Assembly: GCF_018613535.1 (NCBI RefSeq)
Contig: NZ_JAGGQB010000005.1
Span: 372,001-436,000, forward strand
DNA length: 64,000 nucleotides
DNA from: Bacillus sp. ISL-51
GTDB lineage: Bacteria; Bacillota; Bacilli; Bacillales; Bacillaceae
Direction of reading: 5' to 3'
The position numbers and the translations under genes are program-made. Every line of letters begins with the position of its first letter. Position 1 is the stretch's first letter. A model generated the notes under the pieces. The model had not been told where the DNA came from and ran no database searches. It worked only from the letters and a program-made list of their open reading frames with translations. Below are positions 44,142 through 53,450 of the stretch, piece by piece.

Positions 44142-45018
44142 TGAGCTGCATCATGATCTTCGCTTTTACAGCCGGGCCGTAGATGCCGTCAGACGTTAAG
44201 CCGTTCACAGATTGAAAGCGGGCTACAGCGTTCGCTGTTTTCGGACCGTAGACGCCGTCAATGCCATTGTTGACAGCTCCTTTTTCAGGGTAAAAATAAA
44301 GCGCGGCAAGCGCGTTTTGCACCTGGTATACCTTTTCGCCGGATGTATACGGCGTTGTCAGCTGAATCACCTCGTCCGGAAGAGGATATGTTACCTGTAC
44401 GGGCGCACTGACATACAGCACTTGTCCGATTTGAATCAGATTCGGGTCAGCAATGTTGTTCCATTTCTGCAAGTCCGCTACGCTGACACCGAATTTTCGC
44501 GCGATTGCCGACAGCGTGTCCCCTTTTTGTACAGTATAAGTCTGTCTGCTGTCTGAACCGATCCCCGCTTTAAATTCGTCCCATATATCCAAAAGCCTTC
44601 TCGGGCAAAGCTTGCCTGACCAATGCTTATGCTCGACGACATTTGCAAGCGGTATACTGTGCGATGCCATTAATGTGCGGATGAGCCATTGGGCGTTTGC
44701 GACAGCTTTTGGAAAATCGCCGTCTGCATTTTCACAGATTTCAATGCCGATTGATTTACGGTTGCCGTCTCCGTTCCCGTCCCCCGCATGCCATCCGTTT
44801 TCATTTAACGGAAGATGCTGATAAATTTCTGTATCATCGACTGTGAAATGCCAGCTTGTGGGCGTATCGGGATTTTTCACATAACGCGCGTGCATTTTCG
44901 CATTAGCGCCGATAGATGTATTCGCCGTATTGTGAACTGTAATATAGATAGGCGTCATCGCATAGCCGGGGCGGTTATCGGCACCGACCGGAATAAAATC
45001 TTGAATAATGTTTACCAT
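44137..45018 (-). CDS. xlyA: Prophage N-acetylmuramoyl-L-alanine amidase XlyA
   Basis: A 293-residue endolysin. The Amidase_2 domain (about 15-145) has zinc ligands in VHNTANTS, the catalytic segment [18 protein letters not shown], and [11 protein letters not shown] LysM domain (about 158-203) and a C-terminal peptidoglycan-binding_1 domain (about 225-290) follow. It cuts the amide bond between muramic acid and the peptide for host lysis. No signal peptide; it needs the XhlAB holin. Last gene of the late operon. Confidence 0.95.
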   Translation of the reverse strand: MVNIIQDFIPVGADNRPGYAMTPIYITVHNTANTSIGANAKMHARYVKNPDTPTSWHFTVDDTEIYQHLPLNENGWHAGDGNGDGNRKSIGIEICENADGDFPKAVANAQWLIRTLMASHSIPLANVVEHKHWSGKLCPRRLLDIWDEFKAGIGSDSRQTYTVQKGDTLSAIARKFGVSVADLQKWNNIADPNLIQIGQVLYVSAPVQVTYPLPDEVIQLTTPYTSGEKVYQVQNALAALYFYPEKGAVNNGIDGVYGPKTANAVARFQSVNGLTSDGIYGPAVKAKIMMQLT

Positions 45019-45054
45019 TTTTATCTCTCCTTACTTCGTTAAATTGTTTATTTT

Positions 45055-45294
45055 TTATAAAGCCTGCTGTTTTTTCCCTTTTGATGTTACATAATTGTTT
45101 TTAAACCAGGCAGCCACTGTCGTCCCGATCGTAAAAATAGCGGATCCGGCGGCATATAGCGTGTCCGCAAGCTGATTGACCTGGTCCTCCTGAATGTCTA
45201 GTGGCGACTTGCCGAACATCAGCAAGGTTTGGTTCAATAAAGCAAGCAAAAGAAGCACCGTCCTGATGACCGTGCCTTTGTCCGCGTATTTCAT
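45055..45294 (-). CDS. xhlB: Prophage holin XhlB
   Basis: A 79-residue class II-type holin with two hydrophobic segments (about 10-27 and 45-65) and a basic C-terminus. [17 protein letters not shown] matches the phage holin (SPP1-type) family and B. subtilis XhlB. I chose the ATG at 45294, which follows GAGGAGGG; an upstream in-frame ATG overlaps that site. It lets XlyA reach the wall. Starts 14 bases after xhlA. Confidence 0.92.
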   Translation of the reverse strand: MKYADKGTVIRTVLLLLALLNQTLLMFGKSPLDIQEDQVNQLADTLYAAGSAIFTIGTTVAAWFKNNYVTSKGKKQQAL

Positions 45295-45308
45295 ATCTGT
45301 GTCCCTCC

Positions 45309-45572
45309 TCATTTTTGCAGCAGATTGTACATGATGGCGATGGCGCCGCCGATAATGCCCGTGCATATTGCTGTCACGATGGCTCCTGTAATGGTCCGCT
45401 TAATCCATGTCGTATTTTCCTCAATCTTGTTCAGCTTCTCATTCAGTGTCATGATTTGCTGGTCCTGACGGACTGACACCCGCTCTAATGACGCGACCCG
45501 CTGTTCTAACACCTTATGTTCGCCTTTGATTCCCGCGAATTCTTTCTGCAGCGTATGTTCATCAAGCAGCAA
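45309..45572 (-). CDS. xhlA: Prophage lysis protein XhlA (haemolysin-like)
   Basis: An 87-residue protein with a coiled-coil N-terminal half ([19 protein letters not shown]…) and one C-terminal membrane helix (about 64-84). It belongs to the XhlA haemolysin family, which acts with XhlB to disrupt the membrane. The likely start is TTG at 45572, placed after AAAGGGGG; no ATG is available nearby. Confidence 0.9.
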   Translation of the reverse strand: MLLDEHTLQKEFAGIKGEHKVLEQRVASLERVSVRQDQQIMTLNEKLNKIEENTTWIKRTITGAIVTAICTGIIGGAIAIMYNLLQK

Positions 45573-45625
45573 TAATAAAACCCCCTTTTACATTGTTCTC
45601 ACCCCCCTTCGGAAGCCTGTTTTCC

Positions 45626-46399
45626 TTAGGACACAGCCGTCCCTTTCACAGAAAGGCTCCCGCCTGAGATTTTCGTAATTTCCATGACAATTTCTTTAAA
45701 GCCGGCAATATCAAATGACCACGCTTCATGTGTTCCTGACGTACCGCAGGACAAAGTCCCGTCATCTGATTTAACCCCTCTGATCGGCAGGTTTTCTCCG
45801 GAGAAGGATCTGCCCCAGAACGCAACAATGCTTGATTCGGCTGTGCCGGTGATTTCGACGAGGAGTTTTTTTCGTGTTCCTGCTGAGAAAATATTTCCTT
45901 CTCCCGTTTCAGCCGCATCTTCATGAAAAACAACATCTTCAAATGAAGCTTGCCCTTCAGTCTCGCAGTCCCCCGCACCACTGTCACCCGCTCCGACAGA
46001 CTGGTATAAACCAAATTCGGACTGTTTTTGGCTGCCATTTTCATAGCGGAAACGGTAATATCTTTTAGATAGATATAACCAATCGGCAGCGGTCAGCACC
46101 CCCGCCTTTACTGCTATAGATTTTGTTGCCGTCCAGAAATTGTTATCCTCACTCTCTTCGATAAAAAGAGTTCCGTCGCTATCTGAGTAAGCCCATCCCT
46201 GTACTTTTACAATTAATACGGCCCCCAAGCGGTCTTGTCCGAACTGGCTATAGACTTCAATAGCTTTAAGCGGTGTATTGGTCAGAAGCTCTGCCATCCC
46301 GGAAATATTCGCAACCGGTGTCACATAATCGTTTTTTCCGCCTCGATAAGCCTTTACTGCGCCAGGCCGGCCAGGAAATTCAAATGAGTACTTTTTCAT
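45626..46399 (-). CDS. xepA: Prophage-associated lytic/exported protein XepA
   Basis: A 257-residue protein related to PBSX XepA, which is reported as lytic or exported although it lacks a classical signal peptide. It appears to be built of two beta-rich halves (about 1-125 and 135-257), each with Gly/Trp-rich strands (for instance VQGWAYSDSDGTLFIEES and IVAFWGRSFSGE). B. subtilis XepA is a little longer (279 residues from memory). The ATG at 46399 follows AAAGGAGG. A small terminator separates it from xkdX, so lysis genes may be partly uncoupled from tail genes. Confidence 0.82.
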   Translation of the reverse strand: MKKYSFEFPGRPGAVKAYRGGKNDYVTPVANISGMAELLTNTPLKAIEVYSQFGQDRLGAVLIVKVQGWAYSDSDGTLFIEESEDNNFWTATKSIAVKAGVLTAADWLYLSKRYYRFRYENGSQKQSEFGLYQSVGAGDSGAGDCETEGQASFEDVVFHEDAAETGEGNIFSAGTRKKLLVEITGTAESSIVAFWGRSFSGENLPIRGVKSDDGTLSCGTSGTHEAWSFDIAGFKEIVMEITKISGGSLSVKGTAVS

Positions 46400-46443
46400 T
46401 GTGCAGCCTCCTTTTCTTTGTTTGTTAACCATGTAAGACCAAA

Positions 46444-46465
46444 TAAAAAAAGCCGCTTGGCTTAT
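46444..46465 (-). terminator. Small terminator between xkdX and xepA
   Basis: On the minus strand AAGCC-AAGC-GGCTT is followed by TTTTT. The stem is only five base pairs, so termination may be partial. Confidence 0.6.
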
Positions 46466-46469
46466 GAGG

Positions 46470-46664
46470 TTACATCTTTGTTTTTACATTTTCGTATGCT
46501 TCACCCGTTATTTCTTTGAATTCCCCAGGGGTGACATACTGCGCAGCCACACCTTCAGCCAGCTCCTCAACAGAGCAATCATGATAGCCCGCGGCCTGTT
46601 TTACCATTTGTACTGAGGCCCATTTATAAAACAAAGCGTAAACCCAAAAGTTAAGATGTTTCAT
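46470..46664 (-). CDS. xkdX: XkdX-family prophage protein
   Basis: A 64-residue protein of the XkdX family, which commonly sits after tail fibre genes in Firmicute phages. The conserved core is YVTPGEFKEITGEAYE near the C-terminus, after an aromatic N-terminal helix (NFWVYALFYKWASVQ). Function unknown. It overlaps xkdW by 14 bases; the ATG follows AAAAGGAG. Confidence 0.85.
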   Translation of the reverse strand: MKHLNFWVYALFYKWASVQMVKQAAGYHDCSVEELAEGVAAQYVTPGEFKEITGEAYENVKTKM

Positions 46665-47112
46665 TTTTCATTTCTCCTTTTAAGTTCATAACATCCAATT
46701 TTAAAGCTGCTAATTGCTCGCCAAGAAACTGATTCACATGCTTAGCCTCTTGTTTCGCCAACACCTCTGCAGCTAACTGCATGCCAAGTGTTTGCTGGGC
46801 TTGTTCGGCTGCTTTTCTTGCTAATTTTTCATTTGCCAGCTGTTGACCGAGATTATAAATTTGTTGAGATGGATTTGAAGCTGGGGAAATACCCTTTTTT
46901 AAGCTATCCTTATAAGCTTGGTCAGCTGTTTCCGTCCACTCTTGTTTTTCTTCATCAAAATACGGCCGCCACATGCCTTCACCGTTTATTTCCGGCGGTA
47001 AGTCTGTAGCGTTACTCGGCATGATATAGTCTCCTAATTTAGAATCCGGATAAAGCTCAACAGGTCTGCCTAAATAAATCTTGTCATTACCATAAGGAAA
47101 TATTAACTTCAT
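46651..47112 (-). CDS. xkdW: XkdW-family prophage protein
   Basis: A 153-residue protein. The N-terminal half is a small domain with LGDYIMPSNATDLPPEINGEG and YFDEEKQEWTET, typical of proteins placed after a tail fibre. Residues about 85-148 form a long coiled coil (repeated LGQQLA, LGMQLAAEVLA, LGEQLAALKLD). It probably caps or assists assembly of the XkdV fibre; this is inferred from position. It starts 12 bases after xkdV ends. Confidence 0.82.
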   Translation of the reverse strand: MKLIFPYGNDKIYLGRPVELYPDSKLGDYIMPSNATDLPPEINGEGMWRPYFDEEKQEWTETADQAYKDSLKKGISPASNPSQQIYNLGQQLANEKLARKAAEQAQQTLGMQLAAEVLAKQEAKHVNQFLGEQLAALKLDVMNLKGEMKNETS

Positions 47113-47124
47113 ATTCTCCCGCCT

Positions 47125-48747
47125 TTACGTTAGTGCCACAACAAGGTCAATGTAATAGCCATTAACATTATTTTCAACATTGGCCATAATACCGGTCAGC
47201 TTTAAATCTCCATTAGAATAAATAATAACCTTGCTGTAGCCGGTGGTACCGCTTGCTGCAACCATGGTCACAACTCCTTTTGCAGGTGCACAAGAGGACG
47301 GGATACTCCCGAAAACTACTTCTCTATCAGTCAGAACGTGTCCGTTTAGATGAAGGGTGTTCCCTACTTTACGATATTGAAGCGGTCTGTCTCCTGATTT
47401 AGCGCCATTTTTGTAAGGAACATTTATCCAAGGTACGTTCTCGGTATCAAGTTCAGTTACAATACGCCTCCAGCCCTGCCAGCCCAGGTTTAAATCCAAA
47501 TAGTTTGTAAACATATTATTCTTATAATCGACAGCAATTACGTAACCAAATGTTCCCCTTCCTTCACTATCAAGCGATGTAAAATGAAACATACCGCGAG
47601 TTGAGGCACTGCTTGGACTATTTGCAGCTTTACCGGTTGAATAAAATGTACCAAACGACCTTCCGTTTTTATTAATTTTTTCAAGAAAGTCATCCTCATC
47701 ACCAATCGCAAGAAGATAGCTCCCGTTATCACTTGTTATTTTAGAAAGCTGTGCGCCATTCCATTGATTTTTATCTGTCTGTGTTACATGGATGTCTTTC
47801 TGGTTGGCATGTGCATCTACTTTTGCTTGCGCGCCTGAATCAGTTTCTCTTTTGCTCCATTCCGACCAGACCCCCTTCGTGCTGAAGCTTCGGACATACG
47901 TAGGGTTTCCGGCAGACACTGTATCCATAAAAACCTGGACAAAAGTCGGTGATGTTCCGCGGGTTCTCTGCATTACAATTAATTGGCCGTATTCCGCAGG
48001 CTTATTTTCCGTATGCTGGGAAGACATATAGTACACACCGGACGTTTTGATATTGTCTAAGTTTGTTTCCGTTATGGTTTTTGAATTCCCGTCACTATCA
48101 GTCAGACTGAATAATTGAGCGGCATTCCATTTTTCTTTATCTTTCTGAGTGACATGAATATCCGTCTTATCGGCATGCGCGTTCACTTTCTCTTGCGCGC
48201 CTGCAGCTGTCTCAAACAGCATCCAATCAGTCCAATTGCCGTTTTTCAGCGTTTTTCTCCAGAGTCCTCCGTCACTTGAAAAAGCGACAGCCTCCCCGTC
48301 ATTCTTTGAAGAGTAAAGGTAAATGCCGTCCGTTGATTGCGGCGGAGTATTTATCCCTGAATCCGTCGTATAAAAAGTGAAGGTTTTATTCTGAGTGACA
48401 GCTGTTTTATGAAAATCCAGTCCGTCAGAAATATTGATTAAAACAGAGCCGTCATCTTTTGTGATTTTTGACAACTGGCCGTTATTCCACGTCTGACGCT
48501 CCTCCTTGGTCAAATGCCGGTCTTGGTCCTGGACGTGCTGATCAACATCTTTTTTTGCTGCCTGCTGTACATTGTCCACATTTCCGAGTCCGACTTGCGC
48601 CTTTGTCGTTTTATGCGGGTTGTTCATATCGTTTTTATGGGCTGCCAGATCTGTATGGGCGTCTTTTATTCCTTTTTCCCAGCGATTGACGTCATCTTCG
48701 TTAATGGGGTCGTCCGGGAGCCAGTCTGTTTTTTCTTCATATGCCAT
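47125..48747 (-). CDS. xkdV: Prophage tail fibre protein XkdV
   Basis: A 540-residue fibre. The N-terminus (1-80) has the common fibre-attachment segment PINEDDVNRWEKGI and NPHKTTKAQVGLGNVDNV. Three successive modules of about 130-150 residues follow; each opens with a DIHVTxxDKxxWN(A/G)AQL motif and ends with a pyocin-knob-like region containing WSEWSK- or WQGWRR-type tryptophan pairs. The C-terminal 90 residues differ and may form the receptor-binding tip. It should decide which cells the particle kills. Divergence from B. subtilis XkdV (longer, to my memory) is expected. Confidence 0.88.
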   Translation of the reverse strand: MAYEEKTDWLPDDPINEDDVNRWEKGIKDAHTDLAAHKNDMNNPHKTTKAQVGLGNVDNVQQAAKKDVDQHVQDQDRHLTKEERQTWNNGQLSKITKDDGSVLINISDGLDFHKTAVTQNKTFTFYTTDSGINTPPQSTDGIYLYSSKNDGEAVAFSSDGGLWRKTLKNGNWTDWMLFETAAGAQEKVNAHADKTDIHVTQKDKEKWNAAQLFSLTDSDGNSKTITETNLDNIKTSGVYYMSSQHTENKPAEYGQLIVMQRTRGTSPTFVQVFMDTVSAGNPTYVRSFSTKGVWSEWSKRETDSGAQAKVDAHANQKDIHVTQTDKNQWNGAQLSKITSDNGSYLLAIGDEDDFLEKINKNGRSFGTFYSTGKAANSPSSASTRGMFHFTSLDSEGRGTFGYVIAVDYKNNMFTNYLDLNLGWQGWRRIVTELDTENVPWINVPYKNGAKSGDRPLQYRKVGNTLHLNGHVLTDREVVFGSIPSSCAPAKGVVTMVAASGTTGYSKVIIYSNGDLKLTGIMANVENNVNGYYIDLVVALT

Positions 48748-48749
48748 CG

Positions 48750-49022
48750 TTACACCACCTCAAACGTAAATCTTAAGTCGAGCGTTCTGTTGTTGCTTAC
48801 GTCTGCATTTGTTTTTCTTTCTGTGATGACGCTGCCTGTTTCATCGATTATCTGCACGGTTTCAATGTGCTTGATGTCTTCTTCCCGGCGTGTCAGGACG
48901 GTGACGGCGGCGTCATTTATGGTTATTTCTGCGATCGGCGTTTCTTTGCCGTTTAACAGCACTTTTGTGATTCTGCTTTTCAGATCTGCTGCCGCGCGCT
49001 GTCTGTATGCGGTTGATATCAT
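48750..49022 (-). CDS. Small baseplate/fibre-junction protein, 90 residues
   Basis: The product begins [18 protein letters not shown] and consists mainly of beta strands ([23 protein letters not shown]). It overlaps the xkdU stop by four bases and ends two bases before xkdV, so it belongs to the tail operon. I do not recognise the family; position suggests a connector between baseplate and fibre. Confidence 0.8.
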   Translation of the reverse strand: MISTAYRQRAAADLKSRITKVLLNGKETPIAEITINDAAVTVLTRREEDIKHIETVQIIDETGSVITERKTNADVSNNRTLDLRFTFEVV

Positions 49023-49597
49023 GGTAAGACCACCTCGTTATTGTTGAGTGTGACGGAATATCCGACTTTCAGCTCACTGGCCGTCCGGTATCTGCGATGG
49101 TTGAGAATGACACGGTCTTTCAGCTCCAGCGTTTCGTTTAATCCGGCCCTGAGTGTATAAGCCAAATGGGAGGGCTTAATGTTTTCCAGCGTCTCGATCA
49201 GCTCGCTTATGTGCTGCAGATCGTCAAGCACGATATCGACATTAAAACGGTATTCTCCCGGAAGCAGGCGGACGTGAGCAGAAGGATGTTTCAAAAAGCG
49301 GTTTAACGCCTGTTCAATGGCTTGATATGTCATCGGCGGAATATTCGACATCTTTGAAATGAGCCGCAATCGTCTCATTTCAGCCGTGTCGCCTGACTCC
49401 CTCGGTATTTTTAATATTTTTTCCCAGCGGTCAAGCCCCCACGTCGCCGTCGTGATAAACAGCTGGTCGGTCAGATCAAAAATGCCGTTATTCTGCTGAT
49501 CAAATTCCGGGGCTTCCGCTTGCAGAATTTCCGCCATTTCTTTTAACCGGGTTAAAAACAGCGGGAGGCAGGCCGTCATATCATCGAGTCTGCTCAA
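49019..49597 (-). CDS. xkdU: Prophage baseplate protein XkdU (YmfQ-like)
   Basis: A 192-residue protein of the YmfQ/gp48-like family, characterised by [22 protein letters not shown] and the EIPR-type segment [21 protein letters not shown]. Together with the J-like protein XkdT it builds the baseplate wedge of contractile tails. It overlaps xkdT by 17 bases. Confidence 0.9.
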   Translation of the reverse strand: MSRLDDMTACLPLFLTRLKEMAEILQAEAPEFDQQNNGIFDLTDQLFITTATWGLDRWEKILKIPRESGDTAEMRRLRLISKMSNIPPMTYQAIEQALNRFLKHPSAHVRLLPGEYRFNVDIVLDDLQHISELIETLENIKPSHLAYTLRAGLNETLELKDRVILNHRRYRTASELKVGYSVTLNNNEVVLP

Positions 49598-50627
49598 GTA
49601 TAGTCACCTGCCTGAGTGCCGGAATTTCAACATCGCTCAGCACGAGGTTTTCCGCTGCTCCGTTGATCCTGATATCGGCGTAGTCACTGACGGACGCCGA
49701 GTTATATACGATATTGTTAATTTGTGATAAGCGAATGGTATTTTCTTCGAATGCCATTTTCTTAAATAAATTCAGGACACCCGTTTCGATTTCAGCTTTC
49801 ACTTCATCAATTGAGCTGTTTAGCTCAGGAAGAACTGTGGCGGAGATCTCAATATCCTTCCATACAGCGCTTTCTACCGTTACAGATGCTCCGATCGGGG
49901 CCTGTCCTTCTCCCTGTCCTTCTTCCGGGTCAATATAATCCTTTACTTTCTTAATCAAAATGGCTGATGCCGGCTCGAGGTTCGCATTCGTGATGACGAC
50001 CTTTACCGTTCCTTCTCCGTTCCAAAGCGGAAAGATTTTCGCTTTTCCGACACCGTCCACTTCTTCAGCCCATTGCTTATAGTGCTGCTTATTTGCACTG
50101 ACTGCCTCGCGGCGGACACGCATAAAGTAGCGCTCCCGCAAGCTGTCGTCGTCTTCTTCCTCACGGCCCGGAATTAAAATATCACGAATAACCGCCTTCT
50201 CAAGCCCCGGTATCGTATCAAGCGGCAGCAGGTTTCGCCCCGAAATGTTGGCATTTCCCGCTTCACCGGCCGTTTCACATTGGAGCGTTCCGTCAGCCGC
50301 ATATTGAAAATACAGGTTATCGACAAAAAAACGGGACCCGGCGGGAATGGTGACGCCTGATGTAAATTCTCCGGCTCTTACTGCTTTTGTCGCAGCGGTT
50401 CTTTCAATTCCGGCTTCCGCGGCCCGCCTGTCCAGAAATTCTCCCTGCGCGGTATCGGAAAAGACAAGCTCCAGAACGGTATCAAGCCAAATATAAGATT
50501 TTGCGAGTTCAGCCGCCGCAGGTGCGAGCGCATTGTAGATTACGCTGCCTTCCCTTGTATCAATGGCAGCCGTTATTCGTGACAGCATTCTGTCCATAAT
50601 GTCTTCAAATGTCTGTGCTTCAAACAT
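49581..50627 (-). CDS. xkdT: Prophage baseplate J-like protein XkdT
   Basis: A 348-residue baseplate wedge protein. Signatures are [20 protein letters not shown] near the N-terminus and the [17 protein letters not shown] segment, as in gpJ of phage P2. It links the baseplate hub to fibres. It overlaps both xkdS (eight bases) and xkdU, consistent with a tightly packed operon. Confidence 0.92.
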   Translation of the reverse strand: MFEAQTFEDIMDRMLSRITAAIDTREGSVIYNALAPAAAELAKSYIWLDTVLELVFSDTAQGEFLDRRAAEAGIERTAATKAVRAGEFTSGVTIPAGSRFFVDNLYFQYAADGTLQCETAGEAGNANISGRNLLPLDTIPGLEKAVIRDILIPGREEEDDDSLRERYFMRVRREAVSANKQHYKQWAEEVDGVGKAKIFPLWNGEGTVKVVITNANLEPASAILIKKVKDYIDPEEGQGEGQAPIGASVTVESAVWKDIEISATVLPELNSSIDEVKAEIETGVLNLFKKMAFEENTIRLSQINNIVYNSASVSDYADIRINGAAENLVLSDVEIPALRQVTILEQTR

Positions 50628-51045
50628 CCCTGCCCATCACCTCCTCAATCTCAAGCATTCCGTCATCGGTTTCCACTGTGAAAGAGACATGGAATGCATC
50701 ATCTTGTTTCTCAATCTCAAAATCTGTCACAGCGGAAATGCGGTCATCATACAGTAAAGCTTCTTCAATGAGCCTTGGAATCTCCATTTTTTTATAAGCA
50801 TCGGTCGTTTCATTATCAGAAAGAACCTCCTGCAGCTCATTCCCGATATCATGGCTGAAAACGGAATACGAATAACGTTCTGTATGAAGGGCGATATAGA
50901 CAAATTGCCTGATTGCTTCAAGCCCTCTTATCAGTTCATTTGTAATCCGGTTCTTTTCAAAATCAATTCGGTAGGTTTGTGAAGTTTCAATGGCTTCACT
51001 TACATCCTCCAAATCATCAAATTCGATTTCCGGTGTCAGGGCCAT
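50620..51045 (-). CDS. xkdS: Prophage baseplate protein XkdS (DUF2634, W-like)
   Basis: A 141-residue DUF2634 protein, the gp25-like lysozyme-related wedge component. The core motif is [27 protein letters not shown]. It would anchor the first sheath ring to the baseplate. In most PBSX-type elements it directly follows xkdR; here about 490 bases of foreign-looking sequence intervene. Confidence 0.9.
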   Translation of the reverse strand: MALTPEIEFDDLEDVSEAIETSQTYRIDFEKNRITNELIRGLEAIRQFVYIALHTERYSYSVFSHDIGNELQEVLSDNETTDAYKKMEIPRLIEEALLYDDRISAVTDFEIEKQDDAFHVSFTVETDDGMLEIEEVMGRDV

Positions 51046-51065
51046 TGCACCCGCTCCTTTATCAT

Positions 51066-51112
51066 TTGTTCAATAAAAAAAAGCCCCCTTCATCAGATGA
51101 AGCGGTCTTTTC
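51066..51112 (-). terminator. Terminator-like hairpin between the VOC remnant and xkdS
   Basis: On the minus strand CTTCA-TCTGA-TGAAG is followed by GGGGGCTTTTTTTT. It lies inside the late operon, after the VOC pseudogene stop, and could lower transcription of xkdS and later genes unless antitermination or another promoter acts. Confidence 0.6.
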
Positions 51113-51121
51113 CTTTGCCTT

Positions 51122-51516
<395 letters not shown>

Positions 51517-51532
51517 TTATACAGAAATGCGG

Positions 51533-51799
51533 CTAAATTTTGTCCAGTATAAAAAACGATTGACCGCCGGTTAAAGCCGCGGTCATTACCCGTTCTCCGG
51601 GCTGGAGCTGATCGTCTTCCCCCGCTCTCATCCGTTTCGGTACAATGACGGCATCTGCCGGAATGATGAGCTTATCGTGATCCTTCAATTTCAATTCGAG
51701 CGGCGCAGCGGCTGTGACTTCGGCCGGAATTAATTCTACCGGCGCCCCGGCATCAACCGCGCCGACTGCTAAATGTTTAATGGCATCACTCAGTTTCAT
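51533..51799 (-). CDS. xkdR: Prophage protein XkdR (DUF2577)
   Basis: An 88-residue DUF2577 protein with a small beta-rich fold (APLELKLKDHDKLIIPADAVIVP) and the RVMTAALTGGQSFFILDKI end. It works near the tail hub or spike. It starts on the last base of xkdQ (overlap of one base). Confidence 0.88.
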   Translation of the reverse strand: MKLSDAIKHLAVGAVDAGAPVELIPAEVTAAAPLELKLKDHDKLIIPADAVIVPKRMRAGEDDQLQPGERVMTAALTGGQSFFILDKI

Positions 51800-52776
51800 C
51801 AGGAAGTCCCCTCCGGCATGACGTTTTTCTCTGTGACATCAATGGTCATCGTGTGTTTCGTTCCTTGGAATTCATGGCGGTCCGTATCAACGTAATACGT
51901 TTTTTCCAACCCGATTTCCGGGATTGAAATATACACCGGCAGACCGCTTTCCAGACCCGGAATGCCGATGGCCTGAATGTTTTTCAGCTCTTGTTTCACG
52001 CCCTTTTTCTCTGCCTGCTTGACCTTTGCCCGCTGCTTCAGCTGGGCTTCGTTAATGTCGTCAGAAACCGTTTCTGTATACTGCAAGACGCCGAATGTTT
52101 TCATGCCGGAATCGTCTTTGGCAGTTGCTTTCACCGTTTTGTTGTCTTTTTGAAGACGCATGACGACACGGGTTGCGGTATCGTCTATTGAGGTGCTGTA
52201 TTGATACCCCGTGATATTGACACCTGTTTCCAGCACCCAAACCTCCGACGGCTCCGGCCACTCTCGCAATCCCAGCCTGCCCTTTTCTGAATAAAGCTGA
52301 TAATGGCGTCCCGTCTGGCTTTTTGTCTGCTTTAACGCCTTTAAAATGATGTCGTAAAGACTCGTATCATTTTTAAAAACGAGAGACTTGATTGTGTGGC
52401 CCGTATTGGCAATCGACGTGACGGGAATTTGAAAATCGCTGGCGATTCTCTTAATGATTTGATCGGCGCGCTGATTGGAAAACACATAGACATCTTGGTT
52501 TTTCACAAGATACTGGAGCATATCATAAGCGGTAAAGGCGACGGTATGCTCGTCCGGGGTTCTCGCAAAGACAATGCCGCGGAACAGCTCCTTCCCGTTC
52601 CATTTAAATAAAACCGTATCACCCTCTGACACGCTGTAATACGTCTGGCTGCCCTGCTTGACCACAATCGTCGCTTCAATCGAGCGCGGCGCCTGGTATC
52701 TGCGGCCTTCAAGTGATACGCTTTCTGTCACCAGCTCAAGCCACTCCATTTCTTTAATGACAAATAGTTCTATCAT
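51799..52776 (-). CDS. xkdQ: Prophage tail hub protein XkdQ (gpD-like)
   Basis: A 325-residue late-control-D-type protein, the baseplate hub that holds the spike. Its length equals that of B. subtilis XkdQ. Segments LFKWNGKELFRGIVFARTPD and YDIILKALKQTKSQTG are typical. I chose the ATG at 52776, six bases after GGGTG; another in-frame ATG at 52794 overlaps the xkdP stop. A shortage of space upstream supports the shorter form. Confidence 0.9.
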   Translation of the reverse strand: MIELFVIKEMEWLELVTESVSLEGRRYQAPRSIEATIVVKQGSQTYYSVSEGDTVLFKWNGKELFRGIVFARTPDEHTVAFTAYDMLQYLVKNQDVYVFSNQRADQIIKRIASDFQIPVTSIANTGHTIKSLVFKNDTSLYDIILKALKQTKSQTGRHYQLYSEKGRLGLREWPEPSEVWVLETGVNITGYQYSTSIDDTATRVVMRLQKDNKTVKATAKDDSGMKTFGVLQYTETVSDDINEAQLKQRAKVKQAEKKGVKQELKNIQAIGIPGLESGLPVYISIPEIGLEKTYYVDTDRHEFQGTKHTMTIDVTEKNVMPEGTS

Positions 52777-52790
52777 TTCATTCACCCGTT

Positions 52791-53450
52791 TCATTGCGGT
52801 ATCTTCAGCTTCTGCCCCGGGAAAATCCAATGCCCCGGCTGCCTGATGTTCCGTTTGCTTCGCTTAATCATAGCGGCTTTATTCGCGTTCCAAATTTTCC
52901 TCCACTCAGTGTGGTTTCCGTAAAACTTCCCGGCAATGTCCCACAGCGTGTCTCCTTTTTTCACCGTGTACGTTTTGGGAGAAGCTTTGGACGGGCGCTT
53001 CGCTTTCGTTTTTTTCTTTTGTTTGATTTTTCTTGGAGATGCAGTTTTATATTCTTTCAGCACGATGTCATAATTCCTGTCACCGATTTCATTGTCGCCT
53101 TCACTGTAATTGAGGCTTTCAATGCTGCATGTGACATTGATTTTTGTCCCCGTAATCAAAAACTGAACGGGTTTTTTCGCCTTCATCCATTTTTCAATTT
53201 TGGCGATTGCATTTTCTGGTGAAGGGATGCTTTTATATTCAGCAATCGGGCTGTATCTTTTTGGAAAAAAAGAAGAGAACGAAATTTCTTTCGCTCCCGG
53301 TTCTTCAATAAATGTCACATCTCCCAGTCCGGTGACCTTCACTGAATCATTCTGCACACTGTTTGCGATATCAATTGCTTCAGGAAGAACGGGAAGCCGG
53401 AGCTTATCCTTTCCCTGTGATATCCAAAATTCATAAACGGATTTAGTCAA
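52791..53450 (-). CDS. xkdP: Prophage LysM tail protein XkdP
   Basis: A 219-residue protein with an N-terminal tail-hub domain ([20 protein letters not shown]), a basic linker of lysines and prolines (about 155-172) and a C-terminal LysM domain with [19 protein letters not shown]. It probably positions the tail tip on peptidoglycan. No ATG fits; a TTG at 53450 lies eight bases after AAGGGGG and just overlaps the xkdO stop, so I take it as start, with another TTG at 53456 as alternative. Confidence 0.85.
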   Translation of the reverse strand: MTKSVYEFWISQGKDKLRLPVLPEAIDIANSVQNDSVKVTGLGDVTFIEEPGAKEISFSSFFPKRYSPIAEYKSIPSPENAIAKIEKWMKAKKPVQFLITGTKINVTCSIESLNYSEGDNEIGDRNYDIVLKEYKTASPRKIKQKKKTKAKRPSKASPKTYTVKKGDTLWDIAGKFYGNHTEWRKIWNANKAAMIKRSKRNIRQPGHWIFPGQKLKIPQ

